From NCBI RefSeq assembly GCF_900156645.1, contig NZ_FTOC01000003.1:1-64000 (forward strand): a stretch of DNA of 64,000 nt. Reading direction: 5' to 3'. Positions 8,429-17,158 of the stretch are shown in pieces. A model generated the notes under the pieces. That model had not been told where the DNA came from and ran no database searches. It saw only the letters and a list, made by a program, of their open reading frames with translations. The stretch is from Salimicrobium flavidum (GTDB taxonomy: Bacteria > Bacillota > Bacilli > Bacillales > Halobacillaceae). The translations under genes and the position numbers were made by a program. Within the stretch, counting starts at the first letter, position 1; each line of letters begins with the position of its first letter.

Positions 8429-10063
8429 ATGGAAAAAATGGATGTTCTGATCACGAATGCAGAAGTAGTAACGCTTGATGATAACGATTCCGTAGCCGGT
8501 TCTGTTGCGGTGAAGGATGGAGAAATCGCATGGATCTCTACGGAAAAGTATCCGGTAGACGCTCCGGAAAGCGGGGAAGTGGTCGATCTTGAAGGTCGTA
8601 CGCTGATACCGGGGTTCATCGATACCCACAATCACCTGCTTATGTATTCGCAATATCTCGGTCAGATCAACTGCCGCTCTCCGTTGAATGAAAATATCGG
8701 GGATATACAGAAGCTGATTGAAGCGGAAGCGAAACAGAAAGAAAAAGGCGAGTGGATCATCGGCTGGGGATACGACGATACGCTTCTGGAAGAGAGCCGT
8801 CACCCGACGAGAGAAGACCTTGACGCCGTAGCGCCGGACCACCCGGTGCTGATACGACATATCTCTGCCCATTTTGCAGCGGTCAACTCTCTTGCTCTTG
8901 AGCTTGCCGGGGTGTATGAAACGATCGAAGACCCGCCCGGTGGTCATTTCGGGCGAGATGAGCAAGGAGCCTTGGACGGAGTGCTTCATGAGTTCAGTGC
9001 CATGGACTTTGTGGATTCGATCATTCCGGAGTATACCGAAGAAGATTTGGCTCAACTGATGGAGAAGGGTGCCCGTGAATATGTATCCAAAGGTATTACG
9101 ACCAGCACCGATGCCGGGGTGGGGCTGGTCCGTGGTATGGAAGAATACAAGGCCCACGTGAAGGTGCTGAAAGAGAATCGGATACCGCTACGGATGCGAT
9201 ATATGGTGCTGCATCATCTGTTGAGGGAAGGGGCGCCCTTTGCCGGCTACACGAGAGAGGAACTCCAGCAACAAATCAGCGAAGACACGGACGATAGGGC
9301 GACGCTCGACAGCGCGAAAATGTTCCAGGACGGTTCGATCCAGGGACTGACCGGCGCTCTGCGTCATCCTTATCACTGTGATTCATCGATTACCGGAAAT
9401 CTGATCCAGGAGCAGAAGGATTTCAATGAAGAAGTGCTCGATCTGCATAGCAGGGGCTTCCGGATGGCCACGCACGGAAACGGAGATCGTGCGATCGGTT
9501 CTATCATTGACGCCTATACCTATGCCCTGGAGAAGAATCCGGAAAAAGATCGTCGCCACCGCATCGAACACGTACAGACGGGCTCGGCGGAAGATTTGGA
9601 CAGAATGAAGGACTGGGGCATCGAAGCTTCTTTCTTCATTAATCACGTCTATTATTGGGGAGATCGGCACAGGGATATTTTTCTCGGAAACGAGCGGGCC
9701 GCCCGGCTCAACCCTCTGAAGGATGCGGCGGAGAAAGGATTCCGTTTCACCCTTCATTCCGACTGTCCGATCACTCCGATTTCCCCGCTCTTCTCTATCT
9801 GGGCAGCTGTGAACCGTATCACTTCCGGAGGAGAGGTTCTCGGGGAAGGTCAGAAGATCGATGCGCTGACTGCGCTCAAATCGATGACCAGCTACGGCGC
9901 CTGGCTGAATTTCGAAGAAGGTATCACAGGCACAATCGAGGCCGGAAAACGGGCGGACTTCGCGGTATTGGATACCAACCCTTTGCGATGCGATCCGATG
10001 GCGATCAAAGATATTTCTGTAGAGGCTACGTATATCGGTGGAGAAAAAGTATACGGTACATGA
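8429..10063 (+). CDS. Amidohydrolase of the YtcJ type (COG1574)
   Basis: A metal-dependent amidohydrolase of 544 residues with a TIM-barrel fold. Seen in the sequence: an N-terminal beta strand entry (VLITNAEVVTLDD), the metal-binding DTHNHLL, a central HGNGDRAI, HRIEHVQ with the metal-ligand His, and HSDCPITP near the C-terminus, closing with the usual KRADFAVLD of the family. Such enzymes hydrolyse C-N bonds of N-acyl or cyclic amides, and the substrate cannot be told from sequence. ATG 8429 is preferred over GTG 8423, since GGAGAG lies 8-13 bases before it. Co-transcription with the damaged symporter suggests that the symporter once carried its substrate. No signal peptide is present, so it is cytoplasmic. 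Confidence 0.85.
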   Translation: MEKMDVLITNAEVVTLDDNDSVAGSVAVKDGEIAWISTEKYPVDAPESGEVVDLEGRTLIPGFIDTHNHLLMYSQYLGQINCRSPLNENIGDIQKLIEAEAKQKEKGEWIIGWGYDDTLLEESRHPTREDLDAVAPDHPVLIRHISAHFAAVNSLALELAGVYETIEDPPGGHFGRDEQGALDGVLHEFSAMDFVDSIIPEYTEEDLAQLMEKGAREYVSKGITTSTDAGVGLVRGMEEYKAHVKVLKENRIPLRMRYMVLHHLLREGAPFAGYTREELQQQISEDTDDRATLDSAKMFQDGSIQGLTGALRHPYHCDSSITGNLIQEQKDFNEEVLDLHSRGFRMATHGNGDRAIGSIIDAYTYALEKNPEKDRRHRIEHVQTGSAEDLDRMKDWGIEASFFINHVYYWGDRHRDIFLGNERAARLNPLKDAAEKGFRFTLHSDCPITPISPLFSIWAAVNRITSGGEVLGEGQKIDALTALKSMTSYGAWLNFEEGITGTIEAGKRADFAVLDTNPLRCDPMAIKDISVEATYIGGEKVYGT

Positions 10064-10067
10064 AGAG

Positions 10068-10097
10068 GTGGTCCCCTTTGAGGGGGCTGCTTTTTTT
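10068..10097 (+). terminator. Terminator of the amidohydrolase
   Basis: A 9-bp GC-rich stem with several G-U pairs (10068-10076 with 10082-10090) is followed by seven T residues. Confidence 0.75.
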
Positions 10098-10191
10098 AGC
10101 TGAAAAAAGCTTTTGCGGCTAAGCAATAGGAGGGTGAATTCGTGCGAGAGGCGCCTTTTGGAAGGAGGATCATTAAAAATAGGCAATAGTC

Positions 10192-10220
10192 TTGACGAGG
10201 AGAAATGCGTCTTGTATTCT
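10192..10220 (+). promoter_or_regulatory. Promoter of the tcyABC operon
   Basis: TTGACG (10192-10197), a 17-base spacer and TATTCT (10215-10220). Confidence 0.7.
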
Positions 10221-10233
10221 TATTAAACATACC

Positions 10234-10246
10234 AACTTACTAAGTT
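10234..10246. promoter_or_regulatory. Candidate operator in the tcy leader
   Basis: AACTTA C TAAGTT is a perfect 6-bp inverted repeat centred on one base. It lies about 7-20 bases downstream of the inferred transcription start and just before the ribosome site. The protein that might bind it is unknown; cystine uptake in related bacteria is controlled by CymR. Confidence 0.35.
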
Positions 10247-10266
10247 TTAAGGAGAGGACGTTTTTT

Positions 10267-11130
10267 ATGAAGAAGACATTAGGATTTATATCGATACTTA
10301 TTTTTGTGTTGTTGCTTAGCGCTTGTGGCTCCAGTGAAGAGAGTGGCTCAGGTGAAGGAAGCTCGGAAGATGCCTCCTCAGAGGGTAGTACTGAAGAGAC
10401 TTCCGGAGGTCAGCAGGAGCAGAACCTTTGGCAGGAAGTCCAGGAAGAAGGGGTTCTTACCGTCGGAACAGAAGGGACGTATGCTCCCTACACCTTCCAT
10501 AACGAAGAAGATGAGCTCACCGGTTATGACGTGGAAGTGGCCAAGGAAATCGGGGAACGTCTCGGTGTCGAGATCGATTTTCAGGAAACGAAATGGGATT
10601 CCATGTTCGCAGGGCTCAACAACGAGCGTTTCGACATGATTGCCAACCAGGTCGGCATCAAGCCGAACCGGGAAGAGAAGTACGCTTTCTCTGTACCTTA
10701 TACGTATACCTCAGCAGTACTCGTGACACAGGAAGACAATGAAGAGATTCAGACGTTCGAAGACCTTGAAGGAGCGACAGCCGCTCAGTCGCTGACGAGT
10801 AACTATGGGGATATCGCCAGAGAACACGGAGCGGAAATCGAAGGCGTTGAAGGGTTCAATCCGTCTATGGAACTTCTCGCGACGGGTCGTGCGGATGCAA
10901 CGGTGAACGACCGTCTGTCCGTACTTGATTTCCTCAATACGAGAGGAGATAAAGCCGGTGTGGAGATCGTCGATCGTCAGGATGATGCGTCCGAATCCGC
11001 TATGATGTTCCGCCAGGGCAATCCGGAACTGGTGGAAGCTGTGAACGGAGCGCTTAAAGAAATGAAAGAAGACGGAACGTTGAAAGAAATCTCCAACGAA
11101 TGGTTCGACGAAGATGTTTCTGTTCAATAG
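10267..11130 (+). CDS. tcyA: Cystine-type amino acid ABC transporter, binding lipoprotein
   Basis: The extracytoplasmic substrate-binding protein of a polar amino acid ABC importer. Residues 1-20 are a lipoprotein signal ending in the lipobox LLSAC. A Ser/Glu/Gly-rich linker follows, then the type II binding fold (LTVGTEGTYAPYTFH, GYDVEVAKEIGERL, WDSMFAGLNNERFD, AQSLTSNYG). From memory the body closely follows Bacillus subtilis TcyA (cystine), including TVGTEGTY and QSLTSNY. ATG 10267 is chosen because AAGGAGAGG (10249-10257) precedes it; upstream in-frame codons lack a site. The end overlaps tcyB by 17 bases, implying coupled translation. Cystine as substrate is an inference from similarity. 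Confidence 0.88.
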   Translation: MKKTLGFISILIFVLLLSACGSSEESGSGEGSSEDASSEGSTEETSGGQQEQNLWQEVQEEGVLTVGTEGTYAPYTFHNEEDELTGYDVEVAKEIGERLGVEIDFQETKWDSMFAGLNNERFDMIANQVGIKPNREEKYAFSVPYTYTSAVLVTQEDNEEIQTFEDLEGATAAQSLTSNYGDIAREHGAEIEGVEGFNPSMELLATGRADATVNDRLSVLDFLNTRGDKAGVEIVDRQDDASESAMMFRQGNPELVEAVNGALKEMKEDGTLKEISNEWFDEDVSVQ

Positions 11131-11812
11131 TATCCTCGGGCTCTCGCCGGAAAATATAGAAATACTGAAGGACTCCTTTCTTCCCCTGATGAGAGGAGTT
11201 CTTGCTTATACGATTCCTTTGTCACTTCTATCGTTTTTCATCGGACTTGTACTGGCGGTCGTTACAGCATTGTTCCGGATATCAGGCATTTCGGTGCTTT
11301 CCGGTATCGCCCGTGTCTACGTATCACTGATCCGCGGAACGCCGCTGCTCGTGCAGTTGTTCATCGTGTATTTCGGTCTCGGGAACCTCGGAATAGAATT
11401 CCTGAAATTCGAGCCGTTCACCGGTGCACTGATCGCTTTTTCCCTCAATACGGGAGCGTACGCTTCGGAGACGATCCGCGCTTCGATTCTTTCCGTGAAC
11501 AAGGGGCAGTGGGAAGCGGCTTCTTCGATCGGGATGTCCTACATGCAGTCGCTGCGCCGGGTGATTCTCCCGCAGGCGACGAGGGTCTCGATTCCGCCGC
11601 TGTCGAACTCTTTCATCGGCCTGGTGAAAGAAACGTCACTCGCTTCCACAATTCTGGTCAGTGAGATGTTCCGGAAAGCACAGGAAATAGTGGCGACGAC
11701 GTACACACCGCTACTGATCTATATGGAGGCGGCAGCCATCTACTGGGCGATCTGTTTCATCCTCTCCATCATCCAGGGTGGCATCGAAAACAAACTGAAC
11801 CGGTATGTCTGA
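11114..11812 (+). CDS. tcyB: Cystine-type ABC transporter, permease
   Basis: The membrane subunit (232 residues) of the HisM/GlnP family. About five membrane segments are visible, with the ABC-contact EAA loop [21 protein letters not shown] around residue 138 ([10 protein letters not shown] then QSLRRVILP). The family signature [13 protein letters not shown] lies near residue 75. It begins inside the end of tcyA and ends 16 bases before tcyC, so the three genes form one operon. Confidence 0.9.
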   Translation: MFLFNSILGLSPENIEILKDSFLPLMRGVLAYTIPLSLLSFFIGLVLAVVTALFRISGISVLSGIARVYVSLIRGTPLLVQLFIVYFGLGNLGIEFLKFEPFTGALIAFSLNTGAYASETIRASILSVNKGQWEAASSIGMSYMQSLRRVILPQATRVSIPPLSNSFIGLVKETSLASTILVSEMFRKAQEIVATTYTPLLIYMEAAAIYWAICFILSIIQGGIENKLNRYV

Positions 11813-11828
11813 AGATGAGGAGAATTCT

Positions 11829-12566
11829 ATGATTACAGCAACCAATATTTCAAAACGTTTCGGAGATCTCGAAGTACTGAAAAATATCGATTTCAATGTC
11901 GAAACCGGAAAGGTCGTCGTCATCATCGGCCCGTCCGGTTCCGGAAAAACGACCCTGCTGCGCTGTCTCAACCTGTTGGAACAGCCGGAAGAAGGGTCGC
12001 TCACCATCGATCGTCAGACGATTGATTTCCATGAGAAGATCCCGAAGAAATCGATTCGCGGGTTCCGCCGTCTCTCCGGGATGGTATTCCAGACGTATAA
12101 CCTGTTTCCTCACTTCACGGCCGCCGAGAATGTGATGGAGGGACCGGTGACCGTGCAGAAGGTGCCGAAAGCGAAAGCTCGCGAAAAAGCTACGGAGATT
12201 TTAGCGAAGGTAGGTCTCAAGGACAAAGTCGACACCCATCCGCATCAGTTATCCGGTGGGCAGCAGCAGCGCGTCGGTATCGCGAGAGCCATGGCGATCG
12301 ATCCGAAAGTGATGCTTTTCGATGAACCGACCTCGGCGCTCGACCCTGAACTGATCGGGGAAGTCCTCCGTGTCATGAAACAGCTGGCGGAAGAAGGGCG
12401 GACGATGGTAGTCGTCACTCATGAAATGAACTTTGCGAAGGAAGTGGCCGACGAAGTCATTTTCATGGACGAAGGGCTGGTCGTTGAAAGAGGTTCTCCT
12501 ACGGATGTATTCGAGAATCCACAGGAAGAACGTACGAAGCGATTTCTCAATTTGTTGAAAGAGTAG
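11829..12566 (+). CDS. tcyC: Cystine-type ABC transporter, ATP-binding protein
   Basis: The ATPase that powers the importer (245 residues). Walker A is GPSGSGKTT, the Q-loop lies in [13 protein letters not shown], the ABC signature is LSGGQQQR, and Walker B is [14 protein letters not shown] with the switch His in VVTHEM. ATG 11829 is preferred to an in-frame upstream GTG-type start (11805) because GATGAGGAG sits just before it. A strong terminator follows 7 bases after the stop, closing the operon. Confidence 0.92.
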   Translation: MITATNISKRFGDLEVLKNIDFNVETGKVVVIIGPSGSGKTTLLRCLNLLEQPEEGSLTIDRQTIDFHEKIPKKSIRGFRRLSGMVFQTYNLFPHFTAAENVMEGPVTVQKVPKAKAREKATEILAKVGLKDKVDTHPHQLSGGQQQRVGIARAMAIDPKVMLFDEPTSALDPELIGEVLRVMKQLAEEGRTMVVVTHEMNFAKEVADEVIFMDEGLVVERGSPTDVFENPQEERTKRFLNLLKE

Positions 12567-12572
12567 ATGAAG

Positions 12573-12607
12573 ATGCACCTGTCGTTGTTACGGCAGGTGC
12601 ATTTTTT
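12573..12607 (+). terminator. Terminator of tcyABC
   Basis: A 12-bp stem with one G-U pair (12573-12584 with 12591-12602) and a run of six T. Confidence 0.93.
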
Positions 12608-12613
12608 ACATTA

Positions 12614-12736
12614 GGCTACCCAGAAAATAAATATTCAGGCGGACGCTCATCCAGGAGCAATGCTTCAGACTCCTCGTTTCCCTGCGGGGTCTTCAGATAT
12701 TGCTATTCCCGTCGGAGTCGCCTCCTTTCTCTATAT
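12614..12736. repeat. Dispersed repeat family A, copy 1
   Basis: About 123 bp beginning GGCTACCCAG and ending CTATAT. It matches the reverse complement of 60121-60231 along its full length (shared blocks AATAAATATTCAGGCGGACG, CTGCGGGGTCTTCAG and CCGTCGGAGTCGCC), with about 15 extra bases in this copy. It is non-coding and placed just after the tcyC terminator. Confidence 0.85.
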
Positions 12737-12808
12737 TCCTCCTATCAACACAAACTGTTAACAGAGTCCGGGAATTTCCATACGTCATGGTACAAAAACG
12801 AATATTCG

Positions 12809-12924
12809 AAGAAAAACACGGAGACTCCTATGGGAACAGCACGAGCTGAAGATCCAATGGATCAAGCGAATGGCTTGATCCATTTAGCTGAAGCCGGGCC
12901 CATGGAAAGCGACGTGTTTTTCTT
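12809..12924. repeat. Large nested hairpin element (family C)
   Basis: The ends are a perfect 12-bp inverted repeat, AAGAAAAACACG (12809-12820) with CGTGTTTTTCTT (12913-12924). Inside is a second perfect 12-bp stem (12856-12867 with 12873-12884, 5-base loop). The phrase GGAGACTCC...GGGAACAGC resembles common intergenic repeats of Bacillaceae. No coding frame is seen. With family A and the palindrome at 12953 this accounts for the 535-bp gap between tcyC and the ROK gene. Confidence 0.7.
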
Positions 12925-12952
12925 ATGAATTATTCCATAAACGAAGGTATAT

Positions 12953-12982
12953 AAAAATCCGAACAATATTGTTCGGATTTTT
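12953..12982. terminator. Palindromic terminator
   Basis: A perfect 30-bp palindrome (AAAAATCCGAACAAT and its complement) that ends in five T on each strand. It may terminate the minus-strand ROK gene. Confidence 0.6.
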
Positions 12983-13102
12983 AAACGTAAAAGCAGTTTT
13001 TGTCCCAGACTCTTTAAAAGAGCCTTTCATAAAAGAATAAACGAGAACGATGATTAGGTATCGCCTCGAATATTCAAATGACCCTACTTTCCTTCTTATC
13101 CT

Positions 13103-14320
13103 TTAATGTTCACTCCGGGCGAAAAACTCTTCCAGCACAAGGACACAGGCGCCGATTGCAGAAGCATGTTCTCCAAGTTTCGATAAGACGATAGACGTAT
13201 TTTTAGAATCTTCCGTTAGTGCGCGTGTACGAATCGTCTCTTCCAGGCCTTCAAGTAGAAAAGAGCCGGATTTGGAAACGCCACCTCCGATAATCATACG
13301 TTCGGGATTGATGGTATGAATCAGGTTCGTGAGTCCGATGCCGAGATATCTTCCGGTTTGGCGCAATAATTCTATACTTAGATCGTCGTTTTCAAGAGCG
13401 GCTTCGTAGATGATAGCACCATCTATCCTTTCAAGGTCTCCTTCTACGAGGTCATAAAGTTTTGAATTTCGACCGGTTTTCAACTCTTTCTTTGCACGTT
13501 CAGCAATCGCAGGTCCAGCTGAGAGAGCCTGGAGGCAACCATAGTTCCCGCATGTGCACTTGGGTCCGGAAAGATCGACCGTCATATGACCGATTTCACC
13601 GGCTAAGTTGTGGAAGCCATGAAACATGTTCCCTTTAACCATCACGCCGGCACCGATACCGTTTCCGACGTTGATCCCGACAATATTATCTATGTCATTT
13701 CCGTGTCCGAACCAGTACTCTCCGAGTGTCATGGCCCTTGCATCATTTTCGACTTTCACCATTAATTTGAATTTCTTTTCCAATGTTTCTTTGATTGGAA
13801 TATTCCTTAAATGAAAAGCCGGTGCGAATAAAGATAGTCCTTGTTCAGGATCCACAATGCCGTGCATGCCTATACCGATTCCGAGAAATTTACCAGGTGT
13901 TTCCGCTTTATCGAGCAGATAGCGGATGCCTTCCTCCATAGTGTCTAGTATGTCCGTGTTAGTAGGCGAGGAGGGAATCTCCAGCGCGTACTGGTGTTTG
14001 ATATCGCCACGCAAGTTCGTAACCAGGAATTTCATCGTTACTGTTCCGACATCAACGCCTAGTGTCAGAAACTGGTCGGCATTGATTTCCAAGAAAGTAG
14101 GCTTTCGCCCTCCATTAGAAGTTCCTTGGGTGGTTTCGATTACGAATTTCGTTTCAATCAGTTCTTTGACAATATTACTGACAGTGGGAGGAGTGAGGCT
14201 GGTTTTCTTGGCGATTGCTGCTCTAGAGATAGGCCCTTCTTCCCTGACCATATTCAGGATGATGGATCTGTTCATAGATTTCATCAACTGGAAACTTCCT
14301 CTTGTGAATTTTGTGCTCAT
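13103..14320 (-). CDS. ROK-family transcriptional repressor of the galactoside locus
   Basis: A XylR/NagC-like regulator (405 residues). An N-terminal winged helix (about residues 12-75, with SRAAIAKKTSLTPPTVSNIVKEL) precedes a ROK sugar-kinase-like domain: LGVDVGTVTMKFLV, the sugar-site NDARAMTLGEYWFGHG, GINVGNGIGAGV, and the zinc motif CTCGNYGCLQ. Such proteins bind an inducing sugar and leave the operator. It is divergent from the alpha-galactoside genes, and its own upstream region shares a 15-base block with the operator before the binding-protein gene, so autoregulation is likely. The start is supported by GGGAGG upstream of ATG. The inducer (galactose, melibiose or similar) is inferred from context only. 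Confidence 0.88.
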   Translation of the reverse strand: MSTKFTRGSFQLMKSMNRSIILNMVREEGPISRAAIAKKTSLTPPTVSNIVKELIETKFVIETTQGTSNGGRKPTFLEINADQFLTLGVDVGTVTMKFLVTNLRGDIKHQYALEIPSSPTNTDILDTMEEGIRYLLDKAETPGKFLGIGIGMHGIVDPEQGLSLFAPAFHLRNIPIKETLEKKFKLMVKVENDARAMTLGEYWFGHGNDIDNIVGINVGNGIGAGVMVKGNMFHGFHNLAGEIGHMTVDLSGPKCTCGNYGCLQALSAGPAIAERAKKELKTGRNSKLYDLVEGDLERIDGAIIYEAALENDDLSIELLRQTGRYLGIGLTNLIHTINPERMIIGGGVSKSGSFLLEGLEETIRTRALTEDSKNTSIVLSKLGEHASAIGACVLVLEEFFARSEH

Positions 14321-14368
14321 ACCACGTTTCCTCCCTGGAATTGATTTGTTTAGTATAACATATTGTTT

Positions 14369-14391
14369 AGTTATTAAATTTATTTTATTAA
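14369..14391. promoter_or_regulatory. Candidate ROK operator 1 (own promoter)
   Basis: Begins AGTTATTA and ends with the block AATTTATTTTATTAA (14377-14391), which recurs exactly at 14534-14548. It lies about 50 bases before the repressor gene start. Confidence 0.6.
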
Positions 14392-14525
14392 CACCTAATG
14401 AATTTTCTGGTGTTTTTCGTATTCTATCTATTTATAGCATAAACCCTTCTTTAATTTCATACAAAATTTAAAGAATTGTGAGAAAACTCTTTTCTTATGT
14501 GTGGAACTATGCTAATCTATGTTTA

Positions 14526-14548
14526 AGTTAATTAATTTATTTTATTAA
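14526..14548. promoter_or_regulatory. Candidate ROK operator 2 (binding-protein promoter)
   Basis: AGTTAATT followed by AATTTATTTTATTAA, aligned without gaps to operator 1. It sits four bases before the cre site. Confidence 0.65.
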
Positions 14549-14552
14549 GTTT

Positions 14553-14566
14553 TGGAAACGCTATCA
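14553..14566 (+). promoter_or_regulatory. cre site (CcpA) before the sugar-binding protein gene
   Basis: TGGAAACGCTATCA fits the consensus TGNAANCGNTNNCA at every fixed position. It predicts carbon catabolite repression by CcpA. Confidence 0.8.
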
Positions 14567-14589
14567 AAAAAGAGGGGAAGGGATGAATA

Positions 14590-15909
14590 GTGAAAAGTTT
14601 GTTGAAAAGCTTTGCTATCATGGGGTTTGTACTGTTGGTTCTTGCAGCATGTTCGGGCAATGGAGGAAGTGAGAGTGACTCTGCCGGAGGGGAATCCGAA
14701 AACGGAGAACCATCAGGTGAAATCACTGTCTGGGGCTGGAACGTGGCAGCTCAATCTATGGAGATGGCTGTAGAAGGTTTTCAGGAACAGTATCCTGATG
14801 TTGAAGTGACAGTGGAAGATATTGGACGACTTGATGTTTATGAAAAACTGACGGTAGGGTTGGCCTCCGGCGGAAACGGTCTGCCTGACGTAGTGCTTGT
14901 AGAATCGGACCGGCTCGCCAATTATCAGGAACAATTCCCTGATGCACTGACGAACCTTTCCGAGATGGGATATGATGATCACGCTGATAAATTCGGGGAA
15001 TATAAACGTTCCGTTACTCAGGACAGTGAAGGAGATTTCTTCGCGGCTCCATGGGATATCGGACCGACCGGTGTTTTCTATCGAACGGATATCTTTGAAG
15101 AAGCCGGGGTTAATCCGGACGATATTGAAACGTGGAGTGATTACGTAGAAGCAGGTAAGACGATCAAGGATCAGACGGGCACGGATATGGTACCTATCGA
15201 TATTGCAGCAGATGATGCTTTATACAGAATCATGCTGAACCAGCAAGGTGCTTACTACTTCGATGAGGAAGGGAATATCGACGTCAATTCCGAAGAATCG
15301 AAGAAAGCTTTTGAGGTCATTGAACAATTGAACAACGAAGACCTTGTCCTGAACAATGATGGCTGGAACGGAGTTGTGTCAGCTACGGTCAATGGCGAAG
15401 TGGCAACAGTTCCATTCGGTGTCTGGTATTCCGGAACAATCATGGATCAGGCTCCGGACCAGAGCGGAGATTGGGGAGTATTCAAGGTTCCGGCATTTGA
15501 AGAAGGTGGAAACCGTGCGGCAAACCTTGGCGGATCCGATCTCGTCATTCCTTCCGCTACAGATAACAAGGAAGGTGCTTATGCATTCGTGGAATATTTC
15601 ACTACTAACGTTGAACCACAGATGAAAGCGCTTGAAGAACTAGGAATGTTCCCATCTCTCAGTGCTACTTACGAAGAGGATTATTTCTCCCGGGAGTCTG
15701 AGTACTTCTCCGGACAACAGGTATGGCAGTTGTTTGCGGAGCAGGTAGCTGATATCCCTGTAGCGAATTATACATCAGACTACTCACGTGCGTTTGATAC
15801 GATGGCGGATGCACAGTCGAAAATTCTTCTGAATAATGCTGAAATCGACCAGGCTCTGCAGGAAGCTGCAGATAAACTCGAAAGCGAAACAGATCGTTCC
15901 GCTAATTGA
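14590..15909 (+). CDS. Sugar ABC transporter, substrate-binding lipoprotein
   Basis: An extracellular solute-binding protein of family 1 (439 residues). Residues 1-21 form a lipoprotein signal with lipobox VLAAC. The mature part has the family pattern ITVWGWNVAAQSMEMAVEGFQEQYPDVEV, then GLPDVVLVESDRLANY and DFFAAPWDIGPTGVFYRTDIFEEAG. The start is GTG 14590 with AGAGGGGAAGGG upstream; the ATG seven bases earlier is out of frame. It is followed by its own terminator and then the two permease genes. Likely substrates are alpha-galactosides such as raffinose or melibiose, inferred from the GH36 enzyme downstream. Confidence 0.88.
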   Translation: MKSLLKSFAIMGFVLLVLAACSGNGGSESDSAGGESENGEPSGEITVWGWNVAAQSMEMAVEGFQEQYPDVEVTVEDIGRLDVYEKLTVGLASGGNGLPDVVLVESDRLANYQEQFPDALTNLSEMGYDDHADKFGEYKRSVTQDSEGDFFAAPWDIGPTGVFYRTDIFEEAGVNPDDIETWSDYVEAGKTIKDQTGTDMVPIDIAADDALYRIMLNQQGAYYFDEEGNIDVNSEESKKAFEVIEQLNNEDLVLNNDGWNGVVSATVNGEVATVPFGVWYSGTIMDQAPDQSGDWGVFKVPAFEEGGNRAANLGGSDLVIPSATDNKEGAYAFVEYFTTNVEPQMKALEELGMFPSLSATYEEDYFSRESEYFSGQQVWQLFAEQVADIPVANYTSDYSRAFDTMADAQSKILLNNAEIDQALQEAADKLESETDRSAN

Positions 15910-15934
15910 GTGATGAACTGAAATTCTTTCAAAG

Positions 15935-15968
15935 ACCGGTACCGTGGATTATGCGGTGCCGGTTTTTT
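15935..15968 (+). terminator. Internal terminator between binding protein and permeases
   Basis: A 10-bp stem with one G-U pair (15935-15944 with 15954-15963) and six T. It would allow the binding protein to be made in excess over the membrane subunits. Confidence 0.85.
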
Positions 15969-16159
15969 GTATGCGGGTGTTGAATTTACTCGCATGCATC
16001 CTCCTTTTTTCGATTTCCCATAGGGCCAGGAGAGTGCAAAGATAAAAATCCTTATTTTTACACGTCTCCCAGACTTTAGAGAGATGATTTTCTACGGGAG
16101 AAAAAGTTGACTGAAATTTAAAAAATCGATACACAAGAGATGATCTTTGTGATAGTATA

Positions 16160-16182
16160 TAGTTAATTAAATTAATTAACTA
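16160..16182. promoter_or_regulatory. Candidate ROK operator 3 (permease/galactosidase operon)
   Basis: A perfect palindrome: TAGTTAATTAA, one central A, then TTAATTAACTA. It aligns with operators 1 and 2 through the AGTTAATTAA start and is the most symmetrical of the three. Confidence 0.7.
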
Positions 16183-16187
16183 ACTTT

Positions 16188-16201
16188 TGAAAGCGCTTAT
16201 A
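16188..16201 (+). promoter_or_regulatory. cre-like site before the permease operon
   Basis: TGAAAGCGCTTATA matches the cre consensus except at one of the last two fixed positions. It follows operator 3 by five bases, as the first cre follows operator 2 by four. Confidence 0.6.
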
Positions 16202-16237
16202 TTTAGGCGACTACTTAAATTTGGGAGGATGGTTCCT

Positions 16238-17158
16238 TTGGGTCAAAACAAAGTGCAAGAGGTGGAGAAAAAGCCGCAACAAAAACGTAAACAGAACCGC
16301 TGGATTACGCCGAAGACTGTCCCGTACTTATTCGTGTTTCCTGCCGTAGCTTTCTTCCTCGTGTTCACCGTCTATCCCGTCATTTCTTCTCTGTTGCTCA
16401 GTTTTCAGACGAGGGAAGGGTCGGAGTACGTTTTCAGTGGACTCGATAACTACATAAGGCTGTTCCAGGATACGTTGTTCTATAAGGCGCTGGGTAACAC
16501 GTTCCTGATCCTGATCGTCCAGGTCCCGATTCAATTGTTCCTTGCAGTTATTATAGCTGTGGCACTGAATTCACAGTTTTTGAGAATGAAAAGTTTCTTC
16601 AGAGTAGCTTTCTTCATGCCGGCGATCACGGCACTGGTGGCTTCTTCCATCATCTTCATGATTTTGCTTGATGAAAATTATGGACTTGTGAATTATCTCC
16701 TGTCGTTGGTGGGTATAGAAGCGATCGCCTGGCTGTCCGACCCGTTTTGGGCGAAAGTGGCGCTGATGGTAGCGATCACATGGCGGTGGACCGGTTACAA
16801 CATGGTGATATTTTTGGCAGGACTGCAGAACATACCAGCTTCCTTATATGAAGCGGCTGAAATAGATGGAGCCAGTAAATTGAAACAGTTCTTCTATATC
16901 ACGCTTCCTCAGCTGAAGCCGATTTTCGTGTTCACGTTCGTATTATCCACAATCGGTACACTTCAGTTGTTTGATGAACCTTATATTCTTACAGAAGGTG
17001 GGCCTAACAATGCGACGCTCACCATTACGCTCTACCTTTACGAAAACGGGTTCCAGTATTTTGATTTCGGTTACGCATCCGCTATCGCATATGTTCTTGT
17101 ATTGATAATAGGTGTCCTATCCTGGGCACAAATGAAATGGGCAGGTGATGACGAATGA
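16238..17158 (+). CDS. Sugar ABC transporter permease (MalF/LacF type)
   Basis: An inner-membrane subunit of about 307 residues with six membrane segments, the first at about residues 30-52 (VPYLFVFPAVAFFLVFTVYP). The ABC-contact loop reads EAAEIDGASKLKQFFYITLP near residue 210. TTG 16238 is preferred because GGGAGG lies 9 bases before it; the ATG at 16229 is too close to that site. It overlaps the next permease by 4 bases. The 328-bp gap before it holds the internal terminator, operator 3 and the cre-like site. Confidence 0.9.
   Translation: MGQNKVQEVEKKPQQKRKQNRWITPKTVPYLFVFPAVAFFLVFTVYPVISSLLLSFQTREGSEYVFSGLDNYIRLFQDTLFYKALGNTFLILIVQVPIQLFLAVIIAVALNSQFLRMKSFFRVAFFMPAITALVASSIIFMILLDENYGLVNYLLSLVGIEAIAWLSDPFWAKVALMVAITWRWTGYNMVIFLAGLQNIPASLYEAAEIDGASKLKQFFYITLPQLKPIFVFTFVLSTIGTLQLFDEPYILTEGGPNNATLTITLYLYENGFQYFDFGYASAIAYVLVLIIGVLSWAQMKWAGDDE

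Noticed and set aside
8291-9157. 288-codon open frame on the minus strand
   Set aside because: It overlaps the end of the symporter and the amidohydrolase, both well supported on the other strand.
12614-12736. Riboswitch or T-box downstream of tcyC
   Set aside because: Its near copy at 60.1 kb in another context and the lack of a downstream gene on the same strand mark it as a dispersed repeat.
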